64,000 nucleotides of DNA from Bacteroidota bacterium (GTDB taxonomy: Bacteria; Bacteroidota; Rhodothermia; Balneolales; HLUCCA01). Position 1 is the first letter of the stretch, and every line of letters begins with the position of its first letter. The translations under genes and the position numbers were made by a program. The notes beneath the pieces are model-generated. The model was not told the origin of the DNA and searched no databases. It worked only from the letters and a program-made list of their open reading frames with translations. The stretch spans positions 124,001 through 188,000 of the forward strand of contig JAFIEZ010000015.1 in NCBI GenBank assembly GCA_020832235.1, in the 5' to 3' direction. Of the stretch, positions 9,758 through 18,720 are shown one piece after another.

Positions 9758-10868
9758 CCTGTTCAGCTACAGGAAACGCCTCGGTTCCCGCATAAACAAT
9801 ATAGTTCTGGGATGTCTTTACATCCTCAATAACACTGGCAAAGCCTCTCGACATCGTCGGTGCATTTGATCGTTTTATCTCACCACAGCAAATGGGCTCA
9901 CCATTTCGAACCAGCAGCATATCAGCCTCCGCACCCTGGTGCGTTCTGTAGAAATACAGAGAGCAACCCTCCGGCAGAACCATAGCCGTTTGTTCAATAA
10001 TAAACCCTTCCCACGATCCACCAACACTTATATGTCCCGTTAGCATTGAATGACTATTCACCCCATTTATAGCGTGCAGCAGTCCTGAATCACGAATGTA
10101 CACCTTAGGCGATTTAACCAGGCGTTTTTTGGCGTTTACATGCCATGGCAGTAATTCCCTGATTAAATAAATATGCTGAAGGTAATACACATATCGTGTA
10201 ATCGTAGCACCACTAACACCCACAGAACGGGCCAGTGTCTCCTTGTTCAGCAGACCACCTTGTTGCTGGGCAAGCATCCCGATAAACATTCTCAATTTCT
10301 CGTAATCGGTATTCAATCCCAACAAAGGCAGGTCACGCGCTGTTACCGTGAAAAGAAAGTCATTTAACCATCGCATGGCGACTTTATCAGAGCCAGCGCT
10401 CAGTGCTTGTGGAAATCCACCTCGAAACCATAAATCGTCTGTTGTGTATCTGTCGTCAAGTTCATCGATGTGCAATCCAAACAGTTCTTCATAGGCAATT
10501 CTCCCGGCGAGTGATTCTGACGAATTTCGGATTAATTCGGGGGAGGCCGATCCTAAAACCAGGAATCGACCATTTCGGCGATTGCTATCGATTACCGAGC
10601 GAAGGACGGGGAATAGCTCCGGCTTATGTTGAATTTCATCGATGATGATGAGCTTCTCTTCGTGCTGTTCAAAGAATAATTCGGGCTCCTGAAGCCTCGC
10701 GAGGTCCCGGGGAGACTCCATATCCAGATAGATGGCTGTATCCGGCCTAATAGAAGCTATTTCCCGTGCTAGCGTAGTTTTCCCGACCTGACGTGCACCC
10801 GTAATGGCTACACATGGATAATATTCCATCAATTCAAGCAGCGTACTTTTTTTTTCGCGATGAAGCAT
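9708..10868 (-). CDS. AAA ATPase with DUF4143 domain
   Basis: A 386-residue P-loop protein of the AAA_14/DUF4143 family. Walker A is GARQVGKTT (residues 24-32). Walker B is LIIIDEIQHKPEL (~73-85), followed by the sensor-like LVLGSASPELI. A winged-helix region (TLARSVGVSGATITRYVYYL) leads into the C-terminal DUF4143 nuclease-like fold, with FYRTHQGAEADMLLV and CCGEIKRS. The cellular role of the family is unsettled. Two 37-bp palindromic repeats lie upstream of the start, and copies of its own 3' end lie downstream. It is monocistronic on the minus strand. Confidence 0.88.
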   Translation of the reverse strand: MLHREKKSTLLELMEYYPCVAITGARQVGKTTLAREIASIRPDTAIYLDMESPRDLARLQEPELFFEQHEEKLIIIDEIQHKPELFPVLRSVIDSNRRNGRFLVLGSASPELIRNSSESLAGRIAYEELFGLHIDELDDRYTTDDLWFRGGFPQALSAGSDKVAMRWLNDFLFTVTARDLPLLGLNTDYEKLRMFIGMLAQQQGGLLNKETLARSVGVSGATITRYVYYLQHIYLIRELLPWHVNAKKRLVKSPKVYIRDSGLLHAINGVNSHSMLTGHISVGGSWEGFIIEQTAMVLPEGCSLYFYRTHQGAEADMLLVRNGEPICCGEIKRSNAPTMSRGFASVIEDVKTSQNYIVYAGTEAFPVAEQVQAVGLHQWLEIVREL

Positions 10869-11006
10869 GGAGGAAGGATGTCTTAGTTATTCACAGGTAT
10901 TGCCTAAAAACGTGCCATAATGACAAATATGACCGATTATAGCGCTCTTTTATCATTCTGGATGTTGCAACATTGATTAAATCATGAATAATGATACACA
11001 ATTTAT

Positions 11007-11096
11007 CCATGAAAATTCAATATATCGTGTAGATATTTCATGGATGAAAAAATAACCAACCATGAAAATTCGACATGACATGTAGATTTTTCATGG
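11007..11096. promoter_or_regulatory. two 37-bp palindromic direct repeats upstream of the DUF4143 ATPase
   Basis: Copies occupy 11007-11043 and 11060-11096, separated by 16 bp. Each begins CCATGAAAATTC and ends TTTCATGG, so each is an imperfect inverted repeat with about 16 of 19 arm positions matching. They lie 139 bp upstream of the minus-strand ATPase start and about 115 bp before the plus-strand GH3 gene, inside the 342-bp divergent spacer 10869-11210. The arrangement fits a dimeric repressor with two sites, but the regulator is unknown. Confidence 0.6.
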
Positions 11097-11210
11097 TTAA
11101 AGCCGTTGTTCAAACCCATTCCTCCATCAAGGTTTTACACTTTATTTATATGGGCTCCGCGATGATATCCGTATCATACACCATTATCATCTGCAATTAC
11201 ATCCCTGTTT

Positions 11211-12611
11211 ATGAAACTCCTGACTGCCGGTCTGCTGACCGCCTGCGTTCTATTCGCCTCCCTGAGTCCACGCACTGTTCACGCCCAATCCCTCGAAGAG
11301 AAAATCGCCCAGATGCTGATGGTTTCTTTCACCAGCTTCGGTGCCCCGAAAGACACCCTCATGGTAGACATCGCCCAGCGCAACCTCGGCGGCGTGCTTT
11401 ATTTTCAGAATCATATCAGTAGTCCGGCCCAGATTCAGGCCCTCAGCGCCGAGCTGCAGGACTTCGCCGGAACCCCGCTGTTCCTCGCCGTTGATCAGGA
11501 AGGCGGACGTGTAGCACGCCTGAATGCCAACAACGGATATACGGCCACGGCCAGCGCTGCATTCACCGGAGACGGCGTTTTGCGGGATGTAAATCGCACC
11601 CGATCTCAGGCCTTCACCATGGCCGGATGGCTCCGCGACGCCGGCATTAACGTGAACCTCGCTCCGGTTGTGGATGTAAACATCGATTCGAATAGTCCGG
11701 CCATCGCCCGCCTCGAACGCGCCTACTCCCGCAACGAGCTCACCGTAGCCGACCACGCCATCGCTTTCATGGAAGCCCATAACGAGCGCGACATCATCAC
11801 CTCCACCAAACACTTTCCGGGACATGGAAGCGCCGTAGCCGACTCCCATTTCGGGTTCACCGACATCACCAACACCTGGCAGGAACGCGAACTCACCCCA
11901 TACGAAGTCATTTTTGAGCAGTTCATGCCCGACATGGTCATGACCGGACACCTCTTCCACCGCGACATCGATCCCGATTATCCCGCCTCCATCTCGCACA
12001 AAGCCGTAACCGAGCTGCTCCGCGATGAAATGGGCTATACCGGCGTGGTCATCAGCGACGAGCTCTTCATGCAGGCCATCACCGACAACTATTCCTTCGA
12101 TGAGGCCCTCGTTCTGGCAGTAAATTCTGGCACCGACATTCTGCTATTTAACCGAAACCTGTGCACCTCGCACTGCGGGTCGGAAGAACCCATCTCGCTG
12201 GTACGATATGCGATTCAGCACATCGCCGCAAAAGTGGATGAAGGCGTGATTCCGGCCTGGCGCATCGACGAGTCGTACGCCCGCATCATGGAACTCAAGA
12301 ATCGTCGCTTAACCCCGACATCACTGGCCGATGCGGGAAGCCTTCCCGTTGCCGTTGAGCTTGCGCAGAACTTCCCGAATCCGTTTAATCCAACCACCAC
12401 CATTCGTTGGGAGATGCCGGATGCCGGCGCGGTACAGCTCGCGGTATACAACATGCTGGGACAGGAAGTAGCCCGCCTGGCCGATGAGCAGCTGAGTGCC
12501 GGAGTGCATCAGCGCGTATTCAACGCCACGGGACTTTCCAGTGGCGTGTATGTTTACCGGCTCACCGCCAATGGTGTAACGCTTAGTCGTACCATGACAT
12601 TGGTGAAATAG
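11211..12611 (+). CDS. secreted GH3 beta-N-acetylhexosaminidase-like enzyme with T9SS sorting domain
   Basis: A 466-residue exported glycoside hydrolase family 3 protein. A signal peptide (to VHAQS, ~26) precedes a NagZ-like barrel. LFLAVDQEGGRVARL lies near 93-107. STKHFPGHGSAVADSHFG near 197-214 is the NagZ loop carrying the catalytic His/Asp pair, and VISDELFM near 279-286 holds the nucleophile Asp. From about residue 380 comes a type A T9SS tail: AQNFPNPFNPTTTIRWEMPD, then YNMLGQEVARL, ending LSRTMTLVK. Unlike cytoplasmic NagZ, this enzyme should be sent to the cell surface, perhaps to degrade external chitin or peptidoglycan fragments. Confidence 0.92.
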   Translation: MKLLTAGLLTACVLFASLSPRTVHAQSLEEKIAQMLMVSFTSFGAPKDTLMVDIAQRNLGGVLYFQNHISSPAQIQALSAELQDFAGTPLFLAVDQEGGRVARLNANNGYTATASAAFTGDGVLRDVNRTRSQAFTMAGWLRDAGINVNLAPVVDVNIDSNSPAIARLERAYSRNELTVADHAIAFMEAHNERDIITSTKHFPGHGSAVADSHFGFTDITNTWQERELTPYEVIFEQFMPDMVMTGHLFHRDIDPDYPASISHKAVTELLRDEMGYTGVVISDELFMQAITDNYSFDEALVLAVNSGTDILLFNRNLCTSHCGSEEPISLVRYAIQHIAAKVDEGVIPAWRIDESYARIMELKNRRLTPTSLADAGSLPVAVELAQNFPNPFNPTTTIRWEMPDAGAVQLAVYNMLGQEVARLADEQLSAGVHQRVFNATGLSSGVYVYRLTANGVTLSRTMTLVK

Positions 12612-12937
12612 GTCAATGCTCAACCGCACGATGAACGCTTGCGAAGTAGCAAGATGGCCCTGTGTAGTAGCAATTTCAAACCAAAGGAAGATGCCAATAC
12701 GGGACAATTCTTATTGATTCATGATGTGGTATTCTTATTGTTTTGTGTCGTACAATTCTTATTGATTCATGCAAAACAACAATCGTAACCAACTCAACTA
12801 ACATAAACTATGTTGCGTGGTGTATTATCGCACACCTTTCAATTATAGGAGCTACTTCATCAGCGTTTTTCAAAATGGATTTGTCAAGTTTTATACTTTT
12901 TGGTTAGATTGAGGTAATCTTAAGATTTAGAAAAATA
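12612..12937. repeat. intergenic region with a 20-bp direct repeat
   Basis: This 326-bp spacer holds ACAATTCTTATTGATTCATG at 12704-12723 and again at 12752-12771, a 48-bp period, with a partial copy (ATTCTTATTG) between them. The region is AT-rich next to the TA module and has no credible ORF. It probably contains the promoter of the antitoxin at 12938. Confidence 0.5.
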
Positions 12938-13168
12938 ATGGCCAACTTATTTAACGAAATTGAATCTTCCGCACTAAAGCTTCCCATAAAGCAACGAGCG
13001 CGTCTAGCTTCCAAATTGATCAGGAGCCTTGAAAAGCACGACGAAAAACAAGTTGAAAAACTATGGCTAGAAGAAATAGACCGTAGAAATGAAAATTTGG
13101 AAAAAGGAAACGCTGAGTTAGTTTCCGAATCCGACGTCATGAAAAACGTTCGATCCATCTTATCTTAA
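12938..13168 (+). CDS. addiction-module antitoxin
   Basis: A 76-residue acidic, helical protein of the addiction module component family: SALKLPIKQRARLASKLIRS, then EKQVEKLWLEEIDRRNE, ending SESDVMKNVRSILS. Such proteins neutralise a RelE/ParE toxin encoded next to them. The stop codon TAA shares its last A with the ATG of the toxin gene, an overlap typical of translationally coupled TA pairs. Confidence 0.87.
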   Translation: MANLFNEIESSALKLPIKQRARLASKLIRSLEKHDEKQVEKLWLEEIDRRNENLEKGNAELVSESDVMKNVRSILS

Positions 13169-13458
13169 TGCAAGTAACCTTTCTACGCGAAGCTGAAATC
13201 GAACTCATCAAATCGGCATCATTCTACGAAGATAAATCTGTTGGCTTAGGGGGCGAATTTATCAATGAAGTAAACTCGACCGTTCAGCTCATCAAGAAGA
13301 TGCCGGAAGCCTCTCCATTGATTAACTCATATGCTCGGAAAGCATTGCTTAGTCGCTTCGAATATGGAATAGTATATCGAGTATTCAACAATCAGATCAT
13401 CATTTTGGCAGTCATGCACTCAAAGAGAGAACCAAATTACTGGATTGGGAGAAAGTAA
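13168..13458 (+). CDS. RelE/ParE family toxin
   Basis: A 96-residue toxin of the RelE/ParE superfamily: MQVTFLREAEIELIKSASFY, a central basic stretch with ARKALLSRFEYGIVYRVFNN, and the C-terminal IIILAVMHSKREPNYWIGRK, which matches the family ending (AVxHxKRxPxYW). It probably acts as a gyrase poison or mRNA interferase; sequence alone does not decide. It appears intact and full length. Confidence 0.87.
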   Translation: MQVTFLREAEIELIKSASFYEDKSVGLGGEFINEVNSTVQLIKKMPEASPLINSYARKALLSRFEYGIVYRVFNNQIIILAVMHSKREPNYWIGRK

Positions 13459-13459
13459 A

Positions 13460-13482
13460 AACCGCGTGTATATCACGCGGTT
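13460..13482 (-). terminator. hairpin between the RelE toxin and pullulanase genes
   Basis: A perfect 9-bp stem AACCGCGTG (13460-13468) / CACGCGGTT (13474-13482) with a 5-nt loop. On the minus strand it is followed by TTTTAC, so it fits termination of the leftward pullulanase transcript better than of the rightward toxin transcript. It may act on both. Confidence 0.55.
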
Positions 13483-13621
13483 CAAGCGGACAGGGGCTGC
13501 TTGGTATAGCCTGGTTTTGGACGGCAATTCACTGCATTGCATTTGTTGTATTTTTGCGGCCACGGCCTCTTAACCGTAAAGCCGACCCCGCCCGCATCAA
13601 CATCTCTCAACCCGATCCATC

Positions 13622-16621
13622 TCAATACGCATTACACGGGAATTCCTGCATCGGTAAGTCGAGCGGCTTCACGAACACCGCGGCTGTATGAGCGGGAACC
13701 ACAAAGGTGCTTCCATCTACCCGCGCCGTACGCACAACAGGATCAACGCTCGCGGCCTGAACCGGATGCAGCTGCATGCCGGTCACTCCGGGCAGATTCA
13801 CCGTGAAACTACGCTCCCGATTGTCCGCATTGAAAATCACCAGAATGCCATCATAGTGCTCATCCAGCATATTTCCGGCACAATTCCCGTCCGACACGCT
13901 CATTACGATGAGTCCTGCATCCTGCTGACTTCCCACATTGTGGAAGCGTACCCGCTGGATGACCTCATCGGCCGAGCGAAGGCGCAGCAACGGGGTGCTG
14001 TAACGAATCTGAAGCTGCTCCAAAAACTGTGCATGGGCAAATTCCATGTGCTCACGGGTGACCTCCACATTGGCATGCTCAAACAAATGGCGGATTTCAT
14101 CCCATCGGCGCTGATTGTCCCAGCGGGGCGGAATGCCCGTGGCCCAATTGTGCGTTTCCATCGTGAAATCGACCCGGTTGAACCAGTCGCCGGAGATATA
14201 ACTGTTCCGATCGAGGGACTTCGACCGCAAAATATCCGTTCCCATCTGGAAAAACGGCACGCCCTGACCAAAATTGATAAACGCGTTGCTCAGCATGTGA
14301 ATGCGCACCCGATCATCGGTACTCATATCCAGCGGAAGCTTGGTTTGGGTGTTGTCGAAAAGGGTTTCGTTGTCGTGCTTGTCGATGTAATTCACGTTCT
14401 CGCGCGGATGTAAGGTGTAGCCTATGCCATCGCGGCCGCCATTTCCGACGACGCCCGTGCGATCGCGGTAAATATAAGTACGCAGGTTTCCGGCCAGTCC
14501 AACCCGGATCTGGTCAGCCTGATACAGGAGGCGGGCACGACGCTCTTCCTCGGTGTCGGTATCGCCTTCGTTGGGGAATAACAGCTGACCGCTTACAAAG
14601 CCCTGAGCCCTACCCACATCCGTGAAGTTCCGGCCCCGGATTCCATCCCGCAAACGGTCGTTGAAATTCCCGAGTCCGGTGCCGGCGGTCATGAACTGGG
14701 TCGCCTGATCAAAAATACGGTTGTTGGCCACCTCCCCGAAGTTCCATCCCTCCCCATAGATGTACACATTGGCGCCGTCAACGCCATGCTCGGCAAGGGT
14801 AAGTGTTTTGAGGGCTTCCTGAATGCGGGTCATGTTGGTGAGGGAGTGGTGACCCATAAGATCAAATCGGAAGCTGTCAATTTTGTAGGCTTCCGCCCAT
14901 AACAGGATGGAATCGATCATGAGTTTTTCCATCATGCGGTGCTCCGAAGCGGTGTTCGGGCAACAGGTGGAGGTCTCAATAGCGCCCGTAAACGGATCGA
15001 AACGCTGATAATAGCCCGGAACTACGCGGTCGAGGACAGATCGCTCGTGCATACCGTAGGCGGAAGTATGGTTGTACACCACGTCAACGACGACCAGCAG
15101 TCCGATTTCGTACAGGGCCATCACGGCTTCGCGAAGCTCATATATGCGTTGTGCTCCGTCGGGATTGGTGCTGTAACCGCCCTCAGGAACGTTGAAATGC
15201 CAGGGATCGTAGCCCCAGTTGAATCCGTCGAAATCTCGTAGTCCCGACTGTCCGGCTACGTTATTATACAACTGCTGAATGCGTTCGGTGGCCGGATCCT
15301 CCTGGGCCCAGACTGTGAACACATCGCGCACCGGGGTCGAAGCATAGGTTTCACAATCACCGGCTACATTATGGGCCTCAACCACGTCGGGGTGTAATAC
15401 CTCACACACACGGGAAAAGGGGTCATCCAGATTAATCCGGCGGGAGGTGTCTTCAATAATGGTGGTAATGTCGTTTATCGGAAGCAGGTGGATGTGGGTA
15501 AGTCCGGCATCGGCGAGTCGGGCGAGGTGTCGCATACCGTTCGACATCGCCCGGCGCTTCCCGTTATAGGTGAAGGCGGTGTAGGTGGCGCGGTGCTCGG
15601 GGGCTACGGACTCATCCCAGGCACTGAAATCCCGCACGTGGGCTTCGTAAAGTGTGATATCTGTTGGATAAGGCAACGCTTTGCGCAGCGTTGTCCAGCC
15701 GGATGGTTTGAGGGATGCATCCCCCAAGAGATTCACAAATTGTGAATATTGACTATCCGTGGCAAGGCTCACAGAATACGGATCGGTTACCTCATAGGTA
15801 ACCACCTCATCGGCCTGATAATGATATACCGTGACGTTGAATCGGTAGAACAGACGGTCCCACTCGGACGCATTGCCGCGGAACGTGTACACGCCGTTGG
15901 TCGGCAGCTGCGATTCCGGCTGCACTTCGCGGAGGCGGTTTTTATCGGCATCGTACAGCATGAGACTCAGATTCTGGGCGGTTGGCGCCCAAACAGTAAG
16001 GGTAACGGTGTTGCCTTCGTAGTGCGGACCCAGTTTGCCATTGTAAAAGAATAACTGGTCGATGACGCCCGGGGCCTGCACGCGGGTGGCCGCAACGGGC
16101 TCTCCGGCACGGTTGTAAGCCACAGCGATGAGCTGTGAACGCAGGGCGTCAACCATAATGTCACGGGGTGCATCCAGACTGAAAACAGGCCAGGCGGCGA
16201 TATGGCGGTACTGATCGGCGGTGCGGAAGTCGAGTCCGGCGCCGGAACTCAAGGCGATGGTAAGCCCCCCCGATACGCCGTTTTCGTCAACGGTGATGGA
16301 GGCATCGGAAGCGTAACGAAGCTCGAACCGGTGCGCGGATGCGGGTGCGTTCCAGATCACGCGATTGCCACGAATCCAGTGTGCCGCCGCACCCTCCACA
16401 GAGGTAACTACGGCAGCTTCGGGCTGAGCGGCGGCAGGAGCCGCATCCCGAGATGAGCTGCATCCAAAGGCCATTGCAGCTAGCACGATCATCCACACCC
16501 ACAAACAGGGTGTGCAGAAAATGGCCGGAATACCGCGACGGGAACAAAAACTGTTATCTGTTGCGCATGAAGGTCCGCAGGTGGCGAAGAAAGGCTTTTT
16601 AAATAGGTTTCCCATAGTCAT
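13622..16621 (-). CDS. type I pullulanase (GH13) lipoprotein
   Basis: A 999-residue debranching enzyme that cleaves alpha-1,6 bonds of pullulan, amylopectin or glycogen. The N terminus ends in a lipobox (LAAMAFGC), pointing to a lipoprotein, with an unusually long leader. A Klebsiella PulA-like N2 region (AAHWIRGNRVIWNAP) and a CBM48-like domain precede the barrel. Pullulanase signatures are FNWGYDPWHFNVPEGGY, region I DVVYNHT (~512), region II SFRFDLMGHH (nucleophile Asp ~584), region III YIYGEGWNFGE (acid/base Glu ~620) and region IV YIDKHDNETLFD (~747). The C terminus is DUF3372-like. A LacI-type operator candidate lies upstream. Confidence 0.94.
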   Translation of the reverse strand: MTMGNLFKKPFFATCGPSCATDNSFCSRRGIPAIFCTPCLWVWMIVLAAMAFGCSSSRDAAPAAAQPEAAVVTSVEGAAAHWIRGNRVIWNAPASAHRFELRYASDASITVDENGVSGGLTIALSSGAGLDFRTADQYRHIAAWPVFSLDAPRDIMVDALRSQLIAVAYNRAGEPVAATRVQAPGVIDQLFFYNGKLGPHYEGNTVTLTVWAPTAQNLSLMLYDADKNRLREVQPESQLPTNGVYTFRGNASEWDRLFYRFNVTVYHYQADEVVTYEVTDPYSVSLATDSQYSQFVNLLGDASLKPSGWTTLRKALPYPTDITLYEAHVRDFSAWDESVAPEHRATYTAFTYNGKRRAMSNGMRHLARLADAGLTHIHLLPINDITTIIEDTSRRINLDDPFSRVCEVLHPDVVEAHNVAGDCETYASTPVRDVFTVWAQEDPATERIQQLYNNVAGQSGLRDFDGFNWGYDPWHFNVPEGGYSTNPDGAQRIYELREAVMALYEIGLLVVVDVVYNHTSAYGMHERSVLDRVVPGYYQRFDPFTGAIETSTCCPNTASEHRMMEKLMIDSILLWAEAYKIDSFRFDLMGHHSLTNMTRIQEALKTLTLAEHGVDGANVYIYGEGWNFGEVANNRIFDQATQFMTAGTGLGNFNDRLRDGIRGRNFTDVGRAQGFVSGQLLFPNEGDTDTEEERRARLLYQADQIRVGLAGNLRTYIYRDRTGVVGNGGRDGIGYTLHPRENVNYIDKHDNETLFDNTQTKLPLDMSTDDRVRIHMLSNAFINFGQGVPFFQMGTDILRSKSLDRNSYISGDWFNRVDFTMETHNWATGIPPRWDNQRRWDEIRHLFEHANVEVTREHMEFAHAQFLEQLQIRYSTPLLRLRSADEVIQRVRFHNVGSQQDAGLIVMSVSDGNCAGNMLDEHYDGILVIFNADNRERSFTVNLPGVTGMQLHPVQAASVDPVVRTARVDGSTFVVPAHTAAVFVKPLDLPMQEFPCNAY

Positions 16622-16868
16622 CCTCGAAAATCAGGTTGGCGAATAGTATCGACTGTTGACCTGCAATTCGGAAGGATTTCCTCCGTGAACCCGCGCCGGG
16701 GATGCCTCCTTGAGGTCAACCCGGCCACAATCAGGCCGTAGGCAGCGATGTATGTTCTGTTGCAGGTGTTATGTAGCAACGTCACAATATACCATCCTTC
16801 CGCGAGATGCTCTACATAAACCGGAAATGTAAGCAATGAAAGTGAACGCCAATCCGCTTACATGGCGG

Positions 16869-16882
16869 TGTATGCGCTTACA
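16869..16882. promoter_or_regulatory. LacI-family-type operator candidate upstream of pullulanase
   Basis: TGTATGCGCTTACA is a near-perfect 14-bp palindrome around a central GCGC. It fits the LacI/CcpA-family consensus TGNAANCGNTNNCA except at one base. A second GCTTACAT (16856-16863) lies 20 bp away and an inverted TGTAAGC lies at 16828-16834. The sites sit about 210-260 bp upstream of the pullulanase start, in a 433-bp spacer (16622-17054) with no recognisable gene. Control by a sugar-responsive repressor is an inference. Confidence 0.45.
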
Positions 16883-17054
16883 TTTGCACTAAAAGTGTGT
16901 GCTATTAATAGCAAACTGTGTGTAATGCCCTCCGGGATTATAACGGTGGATTAGGGATGAATCCGTTGATGCCAATCAATATAGACACTAGATGCTGCCC
17001 TCGGAGAGTTAGCGTGCCAACGCAAGGAGTAAGCGCTAAAGTACCAGGCTTGAA

Positions 17055-18398
17055 CTACGCTCCCCTCCCGAATGTATTTGTTTCCAGTTCACTATGTCCG
17101 ATTGTATCGCCGGGACGATCGGTAATCAGTCTCACACCACGTTTGTAGGTAAAATAATGCCACATCCACTCTACAAAAACGTGCAGTCGATTGCGGAATC
17201 CAATCAGGAACAAAATGTGAATGACCGACCACATAGCCCAGGCGAAGAACCCGCTGACTTTAAATCCACGGATGTCGGCAACCGCGCGGGCTCGACCTAT
17301 AGTAGCCATACTGCCTTTGTCGAGGTACCGGAATGGCTCGCGCACGGCAGCATTGTATTTCGACGCATCTTTCAGCAAAGACGCGACATATTTACCTTGT
17401 TGCATGGCAACCGGAGCGATGGCTGGCAGCGGATTCCCTTTATCATCGAGCATATGAGCGGCATCACCAATCACAAATATATCGCGATGCCGGGGCAGGC
17501 TCATGTCGGGAGCAACGATGGCTCTGCCGGCCCGGTCGGTCTCCACATCCAGCGTCTTGATAATGGCATTGGCAACAACACCGGCAGCCCAGATAATATT
17601 GGGGGACTCAATCACACTACCCACCAGAAATATCTTATCTCGCTCGATGTTGGTAACGGGCGTGTTTTGCAAAACCTCCACCCCCAACTCCTGGAGCATG
17701 CCGACCGCTTTTTCCGACAGGGTTTCATCGTAGCCATTCAAAATGCGTGGTCCCGCCTCGATGAGGTAAACGTGGGTCTGGTCAGGACTGAAATTGTTAT
17801 AGTCGCGCATCATGTTCCGTTTGGCGATTTCCGCGATAGCTCCGGCCATTTCAACACCGGTTGGTCCGCCGCCAATGACCACAAAATTCAAATACTTCTG
17901 TCGTTCTTCTGCACTTTCAATTTGATCGGCTTTTTCCAGCGACATCAATATGCGCTCGCGAATATTCAGCGCGTTCGAGATGGTTTTGAGTCCGGGAGCA
18001 TGCTTCTCCCACGCCGTATTGCCGAAATAATTGTACTTCGCGCCACAGGCAACCACCAGCGTATCGAAAGGAATGAGGCGGTCATCTTTAAGTCGAACAA
18101 CCTTCTGCTGCTCGAGCACTTCCACGACCTCGCCCAACATCACCTTCACATTTTTCTGCTTGCTGAAGATCGCGCGAATCGGCACCGCTATGTCGCCGGG
18201 AGATAATGCAGCTGTTGCCACCTGATATAATAAAGGCTGAAACAGGTGATGATTGGTTTTGTCAATGAGGGTAATGTTGACGTCGGCCTTGGCCAGCATC
18301 TTTGCTGTTTTAATTCCACCGAATCCGCCGCCAATAATTACGACTTCTCTTTTTGCGTTTGTGCTCATAGCTGATTGCGTTAAAGTTTTGTTATTCAT
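17055..18398 (-). CDS. type II NADH dehydrogenase (NDH-2) family FAD oxidoreductase
   Basis: A 447-residue flavoprotein that passes electrons from NADH to quinone without pumping protons, on the inner face of the membrane. The FAD motif is VVIIGGGFGGIKTAKMLAKA near the N terminus, followed by the NDH-2 hallmark HHLFQPLLYQVATAALSPGD. The NAD motif VIGGGPTGVEMAGAIAEI lies at about 172-189. A third segment, DIFVIGDAAHMLD, is also typical. The C-terminal ~60 residues are hydrophobic/basic and may anchor it. The start could be MNNKTL or the later MSTNAK (11 residues in). It stands alone on the minus strand. Confidence 0.9.
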   Translation of the reverse strand: MNNKTLTQSAMSTNAKREVVIIGGGFGGIKTAKMLAKADVNITLIDKTNHHLFQPLLYQVATAALSPGDIAVPIRAIFSKQKNVKVMLGEVVEVLEQQKVVRLKDDRLIPFDTLVVACGAKYNYFGNTAWEKHAPGLKTISNALNIRERILMSLEKADQIESAEERQKYLNFVVIGGGPTGVEMAGAIAEIAKRNMMRDYNNFSPDQTHVYLIEAGPRILNGYDETLSEKAVGMLQELGVEVLQNTPVTNIERDKIFLVGSVIESPNIIWAAGVVANAIIKTLDVETDRAGRAIVAPDMSLPRHRDIFVIGDAAHMLDDKGNPLPAIAPVAMQQGKYVASLLKDASKYNAAVREPFRYLDKGSMATIGRARAVADIRGFKVSGFFAWAMWSVIHILFLIGFRNRLHVFVEWMWHYFTYKRGVRLITDRPGDTIGHSELETNTFGRGA

Positions 18399-18556
18399 AT
18401 AACTAAAACCAAGCTAAATCAGTTCATTTGAGCGGATTTCAACGCCGGTACACTGGAAGCGGTTTGCCAGTAAACCAAGGGCACTTAGGGAGATCAGGAC
18501 GCTGGTTCCTGTCAATTTTTTTTACAGCAACCCATCTTCAGGGCGGCTGTTTGCCT

Positions 18557-18720
18557 CGAGTTGACGTTGTTGTTCAAATCGAATGCCCAATCGATTTACA
18601 GTTAATTTCTCAGACTGATCACCCCTCGACTTACTGCCGTTATTCCAGTTGCGCGTCTTCTTCGAGTTTTCTTTGCTCTTCATGCCTTGCTTCTTCATCG
18701 AGTTGACGTTGTTGTTCAAG
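18557..18720. repeat. 36-bp repeats of the MlaD-like gene 3' end, running past the stop codon
   Basis: The 3' part of the gene encodes 12-residue charged units, 36 bp each. The 21-bp string CGAGTTGACGTTGTTGTTCAA occurs inside the gene at 18699-18719 and again at 18557-18577, beyond the present stop codon at 18640. The distance is 142 bp, i.e. four 36-bp units minus 2. The downstream copy would encode RFEQQRQLEANSR in a shifted frame. Confidence 0.75.

Noticed and set aside
16940-16960. MalT box (GGATGA) upstream of pullulanase
   Set aside because: A single hexamer is expected by chance and MalT is not known in this phylum; the LacI-type site is a better candidate.
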